DNA from: Microbulbifer marinus
GTDB lineage: Bacteria > Pseudomonadota > Gammaproteobacteria > Pseudomonadales > Cellvibrionaceae
Length of the DNA stretch: 64,000 nucleotides
Direction of reading: 5' to 3'
Assembly (NCBI RefSeq): GCF_900107725.1
Contig: NZ_FNQO01000003.1
Coordinates: forward strand, 496,001-560,000
Under the pieces are notes generated by a model. That model worked only from the letters and a program-made list of their open reading frames with translations, did not search any database and was not told where the DNA came from. The position numbers were made by a program, and so were the translations under genes. Every line of letters starts with the position of its first letter. Position 1 is the first letter of the stretch. This document shows, in pieces, positions 27,169-35,947 of this stretch.

Positions 27169-28462
27169 CGGCCGCCTCGACTTTAGCTACTTCATCTTCG
27201 GCGTCAGCCGGCTGATCGAAATCCAGCACGATCTGTGGCAGCTTTTTCAGGCTGCACTTGTGCGGCGCGATGTCGGTGGAGATATTCTTGAAGTCGTTGG
27301 ACGCATCGACGTTGATGATGCCGGCATCGCCGTTATCGATACAAAGTTTCAGGGCTTCCGGAACCTGGCCGTCGACCATTTTGTTCTTATCCACCACGCC
27401 GTCCCACAGAATGTCCGGCAGGCTGCCACTGAGGCCAAACTTAGCCAGCTTCAGCGCCTTCAGTTCCAGGTGATCGGGAGAAGTTCCGCCGCCGGTAAAC
27501 TCGTTACCGTAGATGTAGATACCTTCCGGATAGGGATCGAAGGCTTCCTGAGTCGACTTGTCGCTGTAGTAACCGGCCATGTAGTAGCTGCTCACGATCA
27601 CATTGGCGGTGTCGTTATTGGAAATCTCGTTGTTGAAGATTTCCACATTGTCATTGGAGTTGATCACCACACCGGAACCTGCCGGTACTGCGGCAACCGG
27701 CGTACCCTCGTGGCCAAAGTTTTCGGTGTTGTTCTCGAAAACCTTGTTGTTGTACACGCGGGTGCTGTGGCCCGGCTGCGGCAGATTGGGCATGTTGAAC
27801 ACCAGGATACCGCCGGTATTGTTGGTGGCCACGTTGTCGTACACATCTGCACCGATGGTGTTTTCAATTTCGATACCGGCAACATTAAATTCGGCACGGT
27901 TATTACGCACGATCACATTGCGGGACTGACCGACATAAATGCCGGCATCGGACGCACCGATCGCCACGGTGCCTTCGACCAGGGTGTTTTTGGTTTGTAC
28001 CGGGTAGATACCATAGGCACCGTTTTCCGTAGAGGGGCCGTTGGTCCACTCGACACGGATATTGCGAATGATGATGTTCTCACCCTCATTGACCTTCAGG
28101 GCGTCACCGATGGTGTCCTCGATCGCCAGGTCCTCGATGGTGAAATCGCTCGCGCTCACCAGCAGCCCCTCGGCGCCCTGAATCTGATCCTTGAAAGACA
28201 GAATGGTCTTGTCCATGCCGGCGCCGCGAATGGTCACGCCATCGACGTTCAACGACAGGCTGCGATTGAGGTGGAATTTGCCCGCGGGCAACTCGATAAC
28301 ATCGCCGGGCTGTGCCGAGATCAGTTGCTTCAGCAGGTTTTTCTGGAAGTCGGCGGAGGCACTGGTCTTGGCCTGATCGGTCTGGCTTTCTTTCTTCTCC
28401 GGGGAACAGGCTGCGGCCAGTACAGCAGCCAGCGCCACGCCCACATAGGCTGCGGTTTTCAT
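27161..28462 (-). CDS. Parallel beta-helix lipoprotein
   Basis: Encodes 433 residues. The lipobox is VLAAACS with Cys19. The mature protein opens with IELPAGKFHLNRSLSLNVDG and continues with repeated beta-helix rungs containing VRNNRAEFNVAGIEIENT, YDNVATNNTGGILVFNMP and IFNNEISNNDTANVIVSS, the pattern of right-handed beta-helix (PbH1/NosD-like) proteins. Such folds bind or cleave polysaccharides, but no catalytic residues of a polysaccharide lyase can be assigned here. It pairs with the overlapping diheme cytochrome; this pairing is known in Shewanella (SO2929/SO2930) and is uncharacterised. Confidence 0.85.
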   Translation of the reverse strand: MKTAAYVGVALAAVLAAACSPEKKESQTDQAKTSASADFQKNLLKQLISAQPGDVIELPAGKFHLNRSLSLNVDGVTIRGAGMDKTILSFKDQIQGAEGLLVSASDFTIEDLAIEDTIGDALKVNEGENIIIRNIRVEWTNGPSTENGAYGIYPVQTKNTLVEGTVAIGASDAGIYVGQSRNVIVRNNRAEFNVAGIEIENTIGADVYDNVATNNTGGILVFNMPNLPQPGHSTRVYNNKVFENNTENFGHEGTPVAAVPAGSGVVINSNDNVEIFNNEISNNDTANVIVSSYYMAGYYSDKSTQEAFDPYPEGIYIYGNEFTGGGTSPDHLELKALKLAKFGLSGSLPDILWDGVVDKNKMVDGQVPEALKLCIDNGDAGIINVDASNDFKNISTDIAPHKCSLKKLPQIVLDFDQPADAEDEVAKVEAADA

Positions 28463-28692
28463 GCGTTGCTTTTCCTTTTATTCGTATTATTCGGCGTGAC
28501 AGCGCACTGCGGCCCCTAATGGGTACGTCTGTACCACTTTGATCGCGCAAAAAATGCCCGGCTGTCAGCGAAACCGATACTATCCAATCGGTCAGGGCGC
28601 ATCAAGGCACTTTTGGGACAGGAACCGCCCTTGCCGGATCTGGTGGCGCCCTGTACTGTCGAGCTCACGTGGCCAGGAAACGCTACACAGTC

Positions 28693-29175
28693 ATGAAACA
28701 CAGTGCTCTAGTATTCGCGCTCACCGGCGGCCTGAGTATCGGCGCGCAGGGGATGGAGACTCTCCACATTGAAATAGTCACACCCGATGGACACCGCTAT
28801 CGGGCCGAGCAGTCGCTCGACAAAGACTTCGATTCCTACCAGTCCGGAGCCATAGCCGGCGACAGGGCTCCGCGAGAATACCAGGCCATCCGCTGCGGCG
28901 GTCCCTGGGGGGCAATAAAATATCGCCTGTCCCTGACCAGCGGCCCCGGCTACGAGCTATACGCGAAAGGCAGCAACCTGCTGCTGCAGATCGTGGAGCA
29001 TTCGGTCATCAGCGCGGACCAGACCATAGCCGCCATGAGTGTGCACTGTATCGATACCGAGCCGCAGCAGGTGCTGAAAGCGGTTGCTGAAATCAAACTG
29101 GACAGAGGCAGTGCGACGACCCAGCAGCTGCGGTTAGCCAATGGCTACCAACTGGAATATCGCTATACGCCTTGA
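28693..29175 (+). CDS. Secreted hypothetical protein
   Basis: Encodes 160 residues from the ATG at 28693; a GTG at 28669 is the alternative. A short signal peptide (HSALVFALTGGLSIGAQG) leads to a beta-rich mature part with two cysteines (AIRCGGPWG and VHCIDTE) that may form a disulfide, and LRLANGYQLEYRYTP at the end. I recognise no family. It is divergent from the beta-helix/cytochrome pair and ends just before a strong terminator. Confidence 0.65.
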   Translation: MKHSALVFALTGGLSIGAQGMETLHIEIVTPDGHRYRAEQSLDKDFDSYQSGAIAGDRAPREYQAIRCGGPWGAIKYRLSLTSGPGYELYAKGSNLLLQIVEHSVISADQTIAAMSVHCIDTEPQQVLKAVAEIKLDRGSATTQQLRLANGYQLEYRYTP

Positions 29176-29186
29176 TGTTGCGGATC

Positions 29187-29223
29187 AGACAAAAAGGGCG
29201 GCCACCGGCCGCCCTTTTTGTCT
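29187..29223. terminator. Bidirectional intrinsic terminator
   Basis: AGACAAAAAGGGCGGCC, loop ACC and GGCCGCCCTTTTTGTCT form a perfect 17-base-pair stem with A and T tracts that give a U-run in both directions. It separates the convergent genes ending at 29175 and 29243. Confidence 0.93.
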
Positions 29224-29242
29224 AGCGAGTCGCCCCGCAAAT

Positions 29243-29839
29243 TCAGTGGAATACGGGTGCGGAAACATAACTCCAGAAGAGTACTGTTCCGACCATCACC
29301 AGTACCGCCACCACCAGGGACACGGTAACTATCGCGCTGGCGAACAGGAAGCCGCGTTCCTCGGACACCCCCATCACGATGGGGATACCCAGGTACAGCA
29401 GGTAAACCGCGTAGGCGACGGCCAGTGTCGCCAGCAGGATATCCAGCCACAAGAGCGGATAGAAACCGGCGGCGCCGGCGATAAAGATCGGGGTTGCGGT
29501 GAAGCCCGCAATCACCATGCCCTTCATCGGGTAGGTCTTGGCGCCGTAGGTCTGCGCCATCCAGTGGATGAAATAGCCTATCGCCAAGACCGCCAGCACC
29601 ATGGCGCAGTAGAAAACCGCTACCAGTTCGAGGGCGCTATCACTGGTGATACGCACCGGCTCTCCGCCACCGATGCTCCAGCCCACTCTGGTGGTACCGA
29701 AATACCAGGCCAGGGCCGGCAACAGGGCTAGCACTATGACATAGGGGATCTGACGACGGAGATTTTTCTCCGAAAGATTTCCGATGAGCTGCCACTGCCT
29801 GCGTGGTTGCACCAACAGCCCGAACATGTGGATCAACAT
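29243..29839 (-). CDS. YIP1-family membrane protein
   Basis: Encodes 198 residues from the ATG at 29839, chosen because GAGGAAAT lies 6-7 bases upstream; the frame extends to a GTG at 29857. Five hydrophobic segments are visible, for example IPYVIVLALLPALAWYFG, LVAVFYCAMVLAVLAIGYF, LLWLDILLATLAVAYAVYLLY and IVTVSLVVAVLVMVGTV. FGLLVQPRRQWQLI and YLGIPIVMGVSEER are typical of the bacterial Yip1 domain family. The biochemical function is unknown. Confidence 0.78.
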   Translation of the reverse strand: MLIHMFGLLVQPRRQWQLIGNLSEKNLRRQIPYVIVLALLPALAWYFGTTRVGWSIGGGEPVRITSDSALELVAVFYCAMVLAVLAIGYFIHWMAQTYGAKTYPMKGMVIAGFTATPIFIAGAAGFYPLLWLDILLATLAVAYAVYLLYLGIPIVMGVSEERGFLFASAIVTVSLVVAVLVMVGTVLFWSYVSAPVFH

Positions 29840-30144
29840 CCCGATTTCCTCACTCACTGCAAGGAACTCTGGGCGAGACCTAATTGCTCAATTTGATCTG
29901 GGAACTGCTTGTCAAAATGAGGAATACCGCTAAAAGGTCATTCCCTAAGTTCCAGTTCGTTTTTTATTGTGTCGATTCAGTTGTAGGTACTTCCGTCGCT
30001 CAAGTCAACGGTCGCAGCCAGATTGGCGGAAAAGATTTCTTCTGCGTTTCTACAGGAAACACTTGCTGATACCGATCAACCCGGTGGGTGCCATACAGGC
30101 GCACGGGCAGGAGCGGTCATACAACCGCTCCTCTGAAGCACGGA
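29840..30144. other. Intergenic region, 305 bases
   Basis: It lies between two minus-strand genes. Apart from the hairpin at 30109-30132 and whatever promoter serves the YIP1 gene, I see no gene or repeat. It is more AT-rich than its surroundings near 29880-30060. Confidence 0.5.
30109..30132 (-). terminator. Hairpin downstream of ilvE
   Basis: AGGAGCGGT, a six-base loop and ACCGCTCCT form a perfect 9-base-pair stem 13 bases past the ilvE stop on the minus strand. There is no strong U-run, so termination strength is uncertain. Confidence 0.5.
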
Positions 30145-31215
30145 TTATTCGATGGTGATCGGCTCTACCGGATGCATCCAGCCAAAGCGATCCTCGGTGC
30201 GCCCCTCCTGGATATCCAGCAGCGCCTGGCGCAGTCGCTCTGCCACCGCGCCCGGTGCCTTGGCCAGCTGATAGTTCTCACCGTTATCGCCAAATACGCT
30301 GATCGGGCTGATGATGGCCGCAGTACCACAGGCAAAGGCCTCTTCGCAGGTACCGTCCGCCACCTGGCTCAATAGCTCATCGATTTCAATCGCACGCTCG
30401 TGCACCGTGTAGCCGAGGTCTCGCGCCAGGTCGATCAGCGAATCCCGCGTGACGCCCTCCAGGATGGAGCCGCTCAGTGCCGGGGTGTGCAGCTCTCCGC
30501 CAATGACCGCAAAGAAGTTCATGCCGGAGAGTTCGTCCACGGTCTGCCGGTTGCCCGGGTTCAGCCACAGGGACTGGTCATAGCCGCGCTTTTTCAGTCG
30601 CGCGATGCTGAGTAGCGAGGCGGCGTAATTGCCCCCGACCTTGGCGTCACCGGTACCGCCCACCGCAGCGCGGGAATCCTCGCGCTCTACCCACAGGCGC
30701 ATATTACCCGCATGATAGGCCTCGGATGGACTGGCAATCACATAGAATTCGTAGGAAGTACTGGCTGAAACCGTCAGGTCTGCCTGGGTTCCAATCAGGA
30801 AGGGACGCAGGTACAGGGACTCGCCGCTGGTCGCGGGCACCAGGTTTGCACAGTAAGCCGTCACCGTGCGCACTCCGTCCATAAACAGGGGTTCCGGTAC
30901 CGGAGGCATGCACAGTCTCTCGGCAGAATGTGCCAGTCGCGCTGCATTACGGTCTGGGCGGAACAGGCTGATCCCTGCCGACGTCGTCCGGTAAGCCTTC
31001 ATTCCCTCGAAGCAGGACTGCGCGTAGTGCAGTACCTTGGCTGCGGGGTCCAGAGACAACGGCGCATAGGGAACCAGCTCGCCGCTGCTCCAGCAGCCGT
31101 CCTGACAAACTGCGCGAAACATCACCGGCGCCATGACGGCGCCAAAGCCCAGTTTCTCGGGCATTTCAAATCCGCGCAGGCTCGACGCCACGGCAGGATC
31201 AATATAAATGCTCAC
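30145..31215 (-). CDS. ilvE: Branched-chain amino acid aminotransferase (class IV, BCAT2-type)
   Basis: Encodes 356 residues, the length of the larger eukaryote-like BCAT type. I chose the GTG at 31215 because AGGAG lies 7 bases upstream; the ATG at 31221 is only one base from it. The PLP lysine is in DAKVGGNYAASL. FEGMKAYRT, SLYLRPFLIGT, LSGMNFFAVIGG and EAFACGTAAIISPI match BCAT signatures. It performs the reversible last step of Leu, Ile and Val synthesis and the first step of their breakdown. It stands alone, with no other ilv gene nearby. Confidence 0.95.
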   Translation of the reverse strand: MSIYIDPAVASSLRGFEMPEKLGFGAVMAPVMFRAVCQDGCWSSGELVPYAPLSLDPAAKVLHYAQSCFEGMKAYRTTSAGISLFRPDRNAARLAHSAERLCMPPVPEPLFMDGVRTVTAYCANLVPATSGESLYLRPFLIGTQADLTVSASTSYEFYVIASPSEAYHAGNMRLWVEREDSRAAVGGTGDAKVGGNYAASLLSIARLKKRGYDQSLWLNPGNRQTVDELSGMNFFAVIGGELHTPALSGSILEGVTRDSLIDLARDLGYTVHERAIEIDELLSQVADGTCEEAFACGTAAIISPISVFGDNGENYQLAKAPGAVAERLRQALLDIQEGRTEDRFGWMHPVEPITIE

Positions 31216-31909
31216 CGGCATTCTCCTCTCATTCCAATGCGCTGATTATGGCGCTTGCCGCGCCGCAATCCAAATATGCCGCCCGCCCTGCCGACGTTAA
31301 GCGCAACCCAAATGGTTTAATTCACCACAAATTAGGATGTACATCTCGCCACCGTGACAGTGTGGCGCCTTAGATGGGCGCATTTGCCGACAGTGGCTGA
31401 CAGGCCATCCAGGCATCGGCTCGCGGCAGACACGATCACTTTACGACCAATCGTCACGTTTTTACTTACCACCGCAAACTTTTGGCACCTGCTTTTCCGA
31501 TATACGCCCCCGCAACCGCCTCCGATTTTGCAGGCCTGCTAAACCCAAATGGTGGTATTCGCGCTGTTCACAAATCGGGAATCGAGCCGTCGAGTTTCCC
31601 GCCGCCGCAACGAGGAGGCGGAATGCGCTAGCTATACTGATTGGTACGCACCCAAGGAGCCTGAAAAAAGCCTCCGGGCGCGTTTTTCACAGGTGGTGAC
31701 GCGGAATCTCGCCGCAAACCAACAACCTGTCGCCGGAAATAACACACTCCGGACACGTCAGGGATTGTGAGAGAACCACACTTCAGGGAGAGAAAATCCG
31801 CCGGCCTCGCGGCCAGAGCGGACCAAGTGCCCGCCACTTCCTGCACGCCGAGCAACGCGCGGCTGCGGAAATCGGGTGAAGCAAAACATGGAACGGAAGT
31901 GGTTCAATC
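31216..31909. other. Long intergenic region before the 31.9-47.2 kb cluster
   Basis: This is the longest stretch without a convincing gene (694 bases). It holds the divergent control region of ilvE and the cluster. A 12-base direct repeat, AACCCAAATGGT, occurs at 31305 and 31542. A short frame at 31549-31770 has a basic, low-quality translation and no ribosome site, so I do not call it. I could not find a convincing -35/-10 pair by eye. Confidence 0.5.
31305..31553 (+). repeat. 12-base direct repeat pair
   Basis: AACCCAAATGGT is present at 31305-31316 and 31542-31553 in the divergent region between ilvE and the cluster. It could be a pair of regulator sites or chance. Confidence 0.35.
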
Positions 31910-33208
31910 GTGACACAGACAGATATCAGCAACAACATTGCTATCGGCTTGATGTTTACAGCCACAGCTCTGCTGTGTGGCAGTGCCTATGCGGAAATGG
32001 GCGCGTCCGTCAACGAAGATACCAGTGCCCCACCCCAGGCCTTTATTGAGGCAGCCTCAAAACCCCTACAAACCGCCCGACGTCAGCTGCGCCCCTCCGA
32101 AGTCGTGGACAGTTATCGCGAGCGCATTGAAGAAATGGAAGCCCAACACGGTGCCTACGGCGCGGGCATGGACGAACAGCTGCTCGGCCTGGCCACCGCT
32201 CTGCAAAAGTCCGGTGCGCACGAGGAGGCCATCGACGAGTTCCGCCGCGCCATGTTGATTAACCGGGTGAACGAAGGGCTCTACTCTCTCAATCAGATCC
32301 CGATGATAGAGCGCATGATCGAAAGCCAGATTGCACTCAATCAATGGGAAGACGCCAACGACAACCAGCAATATCTCTATTGGCTCCACGCGCGCAATTA
32401 CGGCGAGAATGACCCGCGCATGCTGCCGGTCATCAATGACCTGAGCCGCTGGCACCTGCAGGCCTATGTAGAGGAAAAAGGCGAAACCCTGTTCGAACAC
32501 CTGATCAGCGCCACCAATCTCTACGAGCTGGCTGTCGACATCATCACGCAGAATTTTGGTGCGGACGACCTGCGCCTGGTGGATGCCCTGCGCGGGCTCA
32601 AAGCGACCAACTATTACCTCGCCACCTACAAAGGCGAGCCTCAGCAGCCGGTGGTCATCAACACCAGCTTTGGCGCTGGCGGCAGCGCCGACCCCGGTCA
32701 ACGTGCGAAGCTGGATCATTATCGGATGAACAGCTTCAGCACCGGAAAAAACGCAATTTCCCGTATCGTCGACGTCTACCAGAAAAACCCGCACTCGCCG
32801 CCGGCCGCATCGGCGATGGCCAAGGTTGAACTCGGCGACTGGTACATGATGTTCAACAAGTGGCATTCGGCGCGAAAAACCTATGGCGAGGCCTACGATG
32901 CGCTATGGGACAACGGCGCCACCAATCAGGAGATAGAGGACATCTTCGGTCGCCCCGCGGCACTGCCGGCGTTGCCGATGCTGGATGAAGATCGCGAGGC
33001 ACTGACGGATTCGCACGTAACCGTTTCCTACGATGTCACCGCTTTTGGAAAAGCGCGCAATATTCAGATACTCAGCGCCTATCCCGACCGGGTAAGCATC
33101 CGATCGCGGGTTCGTAATGTTCTCAAACGCGCCAAATTCCGTCCGCGGTTTGAACACGGCGAACCGGTGGAGACCGTCGGCATAGTACAGAGGTTCGTTT
33201 TCGAGTGA
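31910..33208 (+). CDS. Secreted TPR-like protein with TonB-type C-terminal domain
   Basis: Encodes 432 residues from a GTG, the only ATG/GTG/TTG start between the upstream in-frame stop at 31877 and the signal sequence. Residues 10-28 are a hydrophobic export signal ending SAYA, though its n-region lacks basic residues. The middle is helical with TPR-like pairs (LLGLATALQKSGAHEEAIDEF; SAMAKVELGDWYMMFNKWHSA). The last 75 residues match the TonB C-terminal fold: VTVSYDVTAFGKARNIQILSA and RAKFRPRFEHGEPVETVG. There is no Pro-rich spacer or membrane anchor as in TonB, so it is a free periplasmic relative. First gene of the fourteen-gene cluster. Confidence 0.75.
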   Translation: MTQTDISNNIAIGLMFTATALLCGSAYAEMGASVNEDTSAPPQAFIEAASKPLQTARRQLRPSEVVDSYRERIEEMEAQHGAYGAGMDEQLLGLATALQKSGAHEEAIDEFRRAMLINRVNEGLYSLNQIPMIERMIESQIALNQWEDANDNQQYLYWLHARNYGENDPRMLPVINDLSRWHLQAYVEEKGETLFEHLISATNLYELAVDIITQNFGADDLRLVDALRGLKATNYYLATYKGEPQQPVVINTSFGAGGSADPGQRAKLDHYRMNSFSTGKNAISRIVDVYQKNPHSPPAASAMAKVELGDWYMMFNKWHSARKTYGEAYDALWDNGATNQEIEDIFGRPAALPALPMLDEDREALTDSHVTVSYDVTAFGKARNIQILSAYPDRVSIRSRVRNVLKRAKFRPRFEHGEPVETVGIVQRFVFE

Positions 33209-33328
33209 TCTAGGCACGAAACTGGCGTCTCAGTGAACAGCAGCAACAAACCGCGGATAACAGCTGTTGTCGAATCGTTAAATGGTCTGCAGAAACCCGA
33301 CGGGTTATTGCAGAGATTTCAGCCGGGT

Positions 33329-33392
33329 CGGCAGGACGCCTTCCCGGCTTTCGCCGCAAACCCACACGCCCGACAGCGCCGGCAGGACGCCT
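33329..33392 (+). repeat. 13-base direct repeat upstream of the polyserine lipoprotein gene
   Basis: CGGCAGGACGCCT occurs at 33329-33341 and again at 33380-33392, the second copy abutting the ribosome site of the next gene. It may be a small tandem duplication in the intergenic spacer. No function is inferred. Confidence 0.4.
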
Positions 33393-33405
33393 CAGGAGAA
33401 ACAAG

Positions 33406-34581
33406 ATGACACTAAGGAAAGCGGTACGCAAAAATATGCGGCAGTCTATCGGCTGGCGCACGCTGGTCTCAGTTACCGTATTGAGCGCCGCCATCGTCGG
33501 CTGTAAAAGCCAGCAGACCCAGTCGCAACCACCGGCACAGCCATCGCAATCGTCTTCCAGTTCGCCGTCCCAGTCGCAGTCGAGCTCATCGTCCAGCAGC
33601 AGCTCTTCCAGCCGCAGCCAACCACAGACGGCGAGCAGCTCACCATCGAGTAGCTCATCATCGAGCAGCTCACCATCGAGCAGCTCTTCGCAGCAGCCGA
33701 GCATGGAACTGCCGTCCATTGAATCCGGCCGGGAATCCAGTGACTCGGCTAGCACCGCATCCGGCAGCGAGCAGTCGTCCCAGCGCCGCAGCTCCGCCGG
33801 CGACAGCATGCCCGACCCGAGCGCGCGCAGCGGCACACCGCCGTCACCGGTTTACAGCGACTCCGACCAGCGCCCGGAAGAGAGCCGCATGCCACCGGAT
33901 CCCTCCACCAACAGCCAGGGCGAGCCACCGGATGAAGTGGACTTCTCCGAGGAGGAACAAACCGCTTCCTCTAGCTCCTCGTCCAGTAGTTCGTCTGCCA
34001 GCAGCGCCTCGTCGAGCAGTGCCTCCTCCAGCGCGGCTTCGGGTCAGCCGGCCAGCAGTTCCGGCAGCCCCACCCGCGGTGGTGCCGCGCCCAACGAGGC
34101 GCCTGCATCGACCGCCGAGCGCGTAGCGGAACTCGAGGGCCAGTTCGAATCCACCATGGTCACCTACGACGGCATGATCCTGCGCGAGCGGGACTATGTG
34201 CGCAATCGTCCCGCCTCTGCGCAGGAGGAAGACGAGGAAGCCATGGACGAAGCACCGCCCGGAGAGTCTCTGGAAGACCTGATTGAATCCGCCGAAGCGG
34301 AAATTCCCCCTCCGCCCGGAGGCGGCGGTGAGGGCGGCAGCGGTCCCGAGCAGAACAATTCCAGCGGCCAGGCCACCGGGCCAGGGCTGCCGACAGCGGG
34401 CCGCAAGGGCGAGTACAACCACACCAATTCGCCAACTGTGGTACCGGCAGATATTCCGACCGGCAACGACGACGATGTGGTTGCGCGACAGATCCGCGAA
34501 GCCGCCATGCGGGAGTCGGATCCGGAATTGCGGGAAAAACTGTGGGAAGAGTATCGGAAATATAAAAACGCGCAGAAGTGA
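33406..34581 (+). CDS. Polyserine-linker lipoprotein
   Basis: Encodes 391 residues, with GGAG upstream. A basic n-region and the lipobox AAIVGC (Cys33) make it a lipoprotein. Residues about 35-105 are dominated by Ser, Gln and Pro, and a second Ser/Ala tract lies at about 185-215; between and after are acidic, Pro-rich segments. The last 55 residues look ordered: SPTVVPADIPTGNDDDVVAR and DPELREKLWEEYRKYKN. Polyserine linkers are typical of secreted proteins of Cellvibrionales. It probably tethers a short functional end at a distance from the membrane. Second gene of the cluster. Confidence 0.78.
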   Translation: MTLRKAVRKNMRQSIGWRTLVSVTVLSAAIVGCKSQQTQSQPPAQPSQSSSSSPSQSQSSSSSSSSSSSRSQPQTASSSPSSSSSSSSSPSSSSSQQPSMELPSIESGRESSDSASTASGSEQSSQRRSSAGDSMPDPSARSGTPPSPVYSDSDQRPEESRMPPDPSTNSQGEPPDEVDFSEEEQTASSSSSSSSSSASSASSSSASSSAASGQPASSSGSPTRGGAAPNEAPASTAERVAELEGQFESTMVTYDGMILRERDYVRNRPASAQEEDEEAMDEAPPGESLEDLIESAEAEIPPPPGGGGEGGSGPEQNNSSGQATGPGLPTAGRKGEYNHTNSPTVVPADIPTGNDDDVVARQIREAAMRESDPELREKLWEEYRKYKNAQK

Positions 34582-34598
34582 CAGCGGAGGAAGTTTCT

Positions 34599-35825
34599 AT
34601 GTTTTGTTCCAGAACGATGTATGGCAAGCGCAGAACCGGCAACGGGCACCTGAATCTTTGTCTGTTATTGCTGCTATCACTGGCGCTCGGCGCCTGTGCT
34701 ACGACCGAAGTACGCACAACGGCATTTACGCCCCTGACCCTAGAGGACGCGACCATCCCCGAACAGCGGCTGCTCGATGTCGGCATAGTGCAGTTCGATC
34801 CCGGCCTGGATACCGCCGAGGCCGGTGAGGAGGAACTGGTATTTCCGGAGTTGCGCCAGGCGGAATCCCGCTATATTGCCGTGACGCTGGCGGAATCACT
34901 GCAATCCAGCCAGGGCTGGGGCGCCGTACGCGTTATTCCGTCCGTGCGCACGAATATCGATGTCACCGTTACCGGCCGTATCGTCAAATCCGACGGGGAA
35001 ACCCTGACCGTCGATGTCACGGTCACCGACTCCCGCGGTCAGCGCTGGTTTACCAAGCAGTATACAGAGATGGCTTCGCACTACGCGTACGACCGCAAGC
35101 ACCCCACCGAAGGCGACGCCTTCCAGGGCATCTACAACCGCGTAGCCAACGATATGCTCGCCTACCGGCAAAGGCTGTCGGATCGGCAGATTGCCGAGCT
35201 GCGCACCATCTCTGAAATGCGTTTTGCGCGCAGCTTTTCCCCGGACGCCTTCAACCGCTACCTGGTCCAGAACGATGACGGGATTTACCAGCTGAACGCA
35301 CTGCCGGCGGAAGACGATCCGATGTTACAGCGGGTGCGCCGCATTCGTGAGCGCGACTATCTCTTCGTCGACACACTGCAGGGATATTACGGCACCTTCG
35401 TAAAATCCATGGAAACGCCCTACCAGGAATGGCGTGCCATGAGTTACGAGGAAGTGAAGCAGATGCGTGAACTGAAACGCAAGGCGCGCAACCACACCAT
35501 TATGGGCGCCGCAGCAATCATCGGTGGCATCGCCGCCGCTGGTGCGGGCGCCGGCAGTGCGCGCGCCGCTGGTCAGGTCGGAATCGCCGGTGGCGGCTAT
35601 CTGCTCAAGAGCGGATTTGATCGGCGCAACGACGCGAAAATGCATGTTGAAGCACTGCAGGAACTCGGTGACTCCATGCAGGCCGAAGTGGAACCACAAA
35701 TCGTCGAGCTGGAGGATCGCACTGTGACACTGAGTGGCACGGTGGAAAACCAGTACCGCCAGTGGCGCGAGATACTCAGGGAAATTTACGAGGCAGAAAC
35801 CGGCGCCCTGGAAACCAGCATCTGA
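34599..35825 (+). CDS. Cluster lipoprotein of unknown function
   Basis: Encodes 408 residues from the ATG at 34599, with GGAGGA 8 bases upstream. The lipobox is LALGAC (about Cys33). A beta-rich domain follows (VRTNIDVTVTGRIVKSDGET; LTVDVTVTDSRGQRWFTK), then a helical part with YRQRLSDRQIAELRTISEMRF. Near residue 300 there is a Gly/Ala-rich hydrophobic stretch (IMGAAAIIGGIAAAGAGAG) that could insert into a membrane. The C-terminus is helical. No family recognised. It starts 17 bases after the preceding gene. Confidence 0.72.
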   Translation: MFCSRTMYGKRRTGNGHLNLCLLLLLSLALGACATTEVRTTAFTPLTLEDATIPEQRLLDVGIVQFDPGLDTAEAGEEELVFPELRQAESRYIAVTLAESLQSSQGWGAVRVIPSVRTNIDVTVTGRIVKSDGETLTVDVTVTDSRGQRWFTKQYTEMASHYAYDRKHPTEGDAFQGIYNRVANDMLAYRQRLSDRQIAELRTISEMRFARSFSPDAFNRYLVQNDDGIYQLNALPAEDDPMLQRVRRIRERDYLFVDTLQGYYGTFVKSMETPYQEWRAMSYEEVKQMRELKRKARNHTIMGAAAIIGGIAAAGAGAGSARAAGQVGIAGGGYLLKSGFDRRNDAKMHVEALQELGDSMQAEVEPQIVELEDRTVTLSGTVENQYRQWREILREIYEAETGALETSI

Positions 35826-35947
35826 ACTCCATGGAGGCCTGATCCCGGTCCCGTTCGCGAGAGTGCCCGGCAACGGGCGCCCTTGCCTGTCGGGCGGCCT
35901 CCTGCGACTCAGACGTGCACAAAATAAAACAGCACAGCGGAATCACT

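Noticed and set aside
31549-31770. Short open frame in the 694-base gap
   Set aside because: No ribosome site, no start consensus, and an Arg/Glu-rich translation that looks like non-coding DNA.
33530-34060. Repetitive DNA resembling a tandem repeat or CRISPR array
   Set aside because: The repeats are AGC/TCG/TCC serine codons within an open frame; there is no constant spacer or repeat length.
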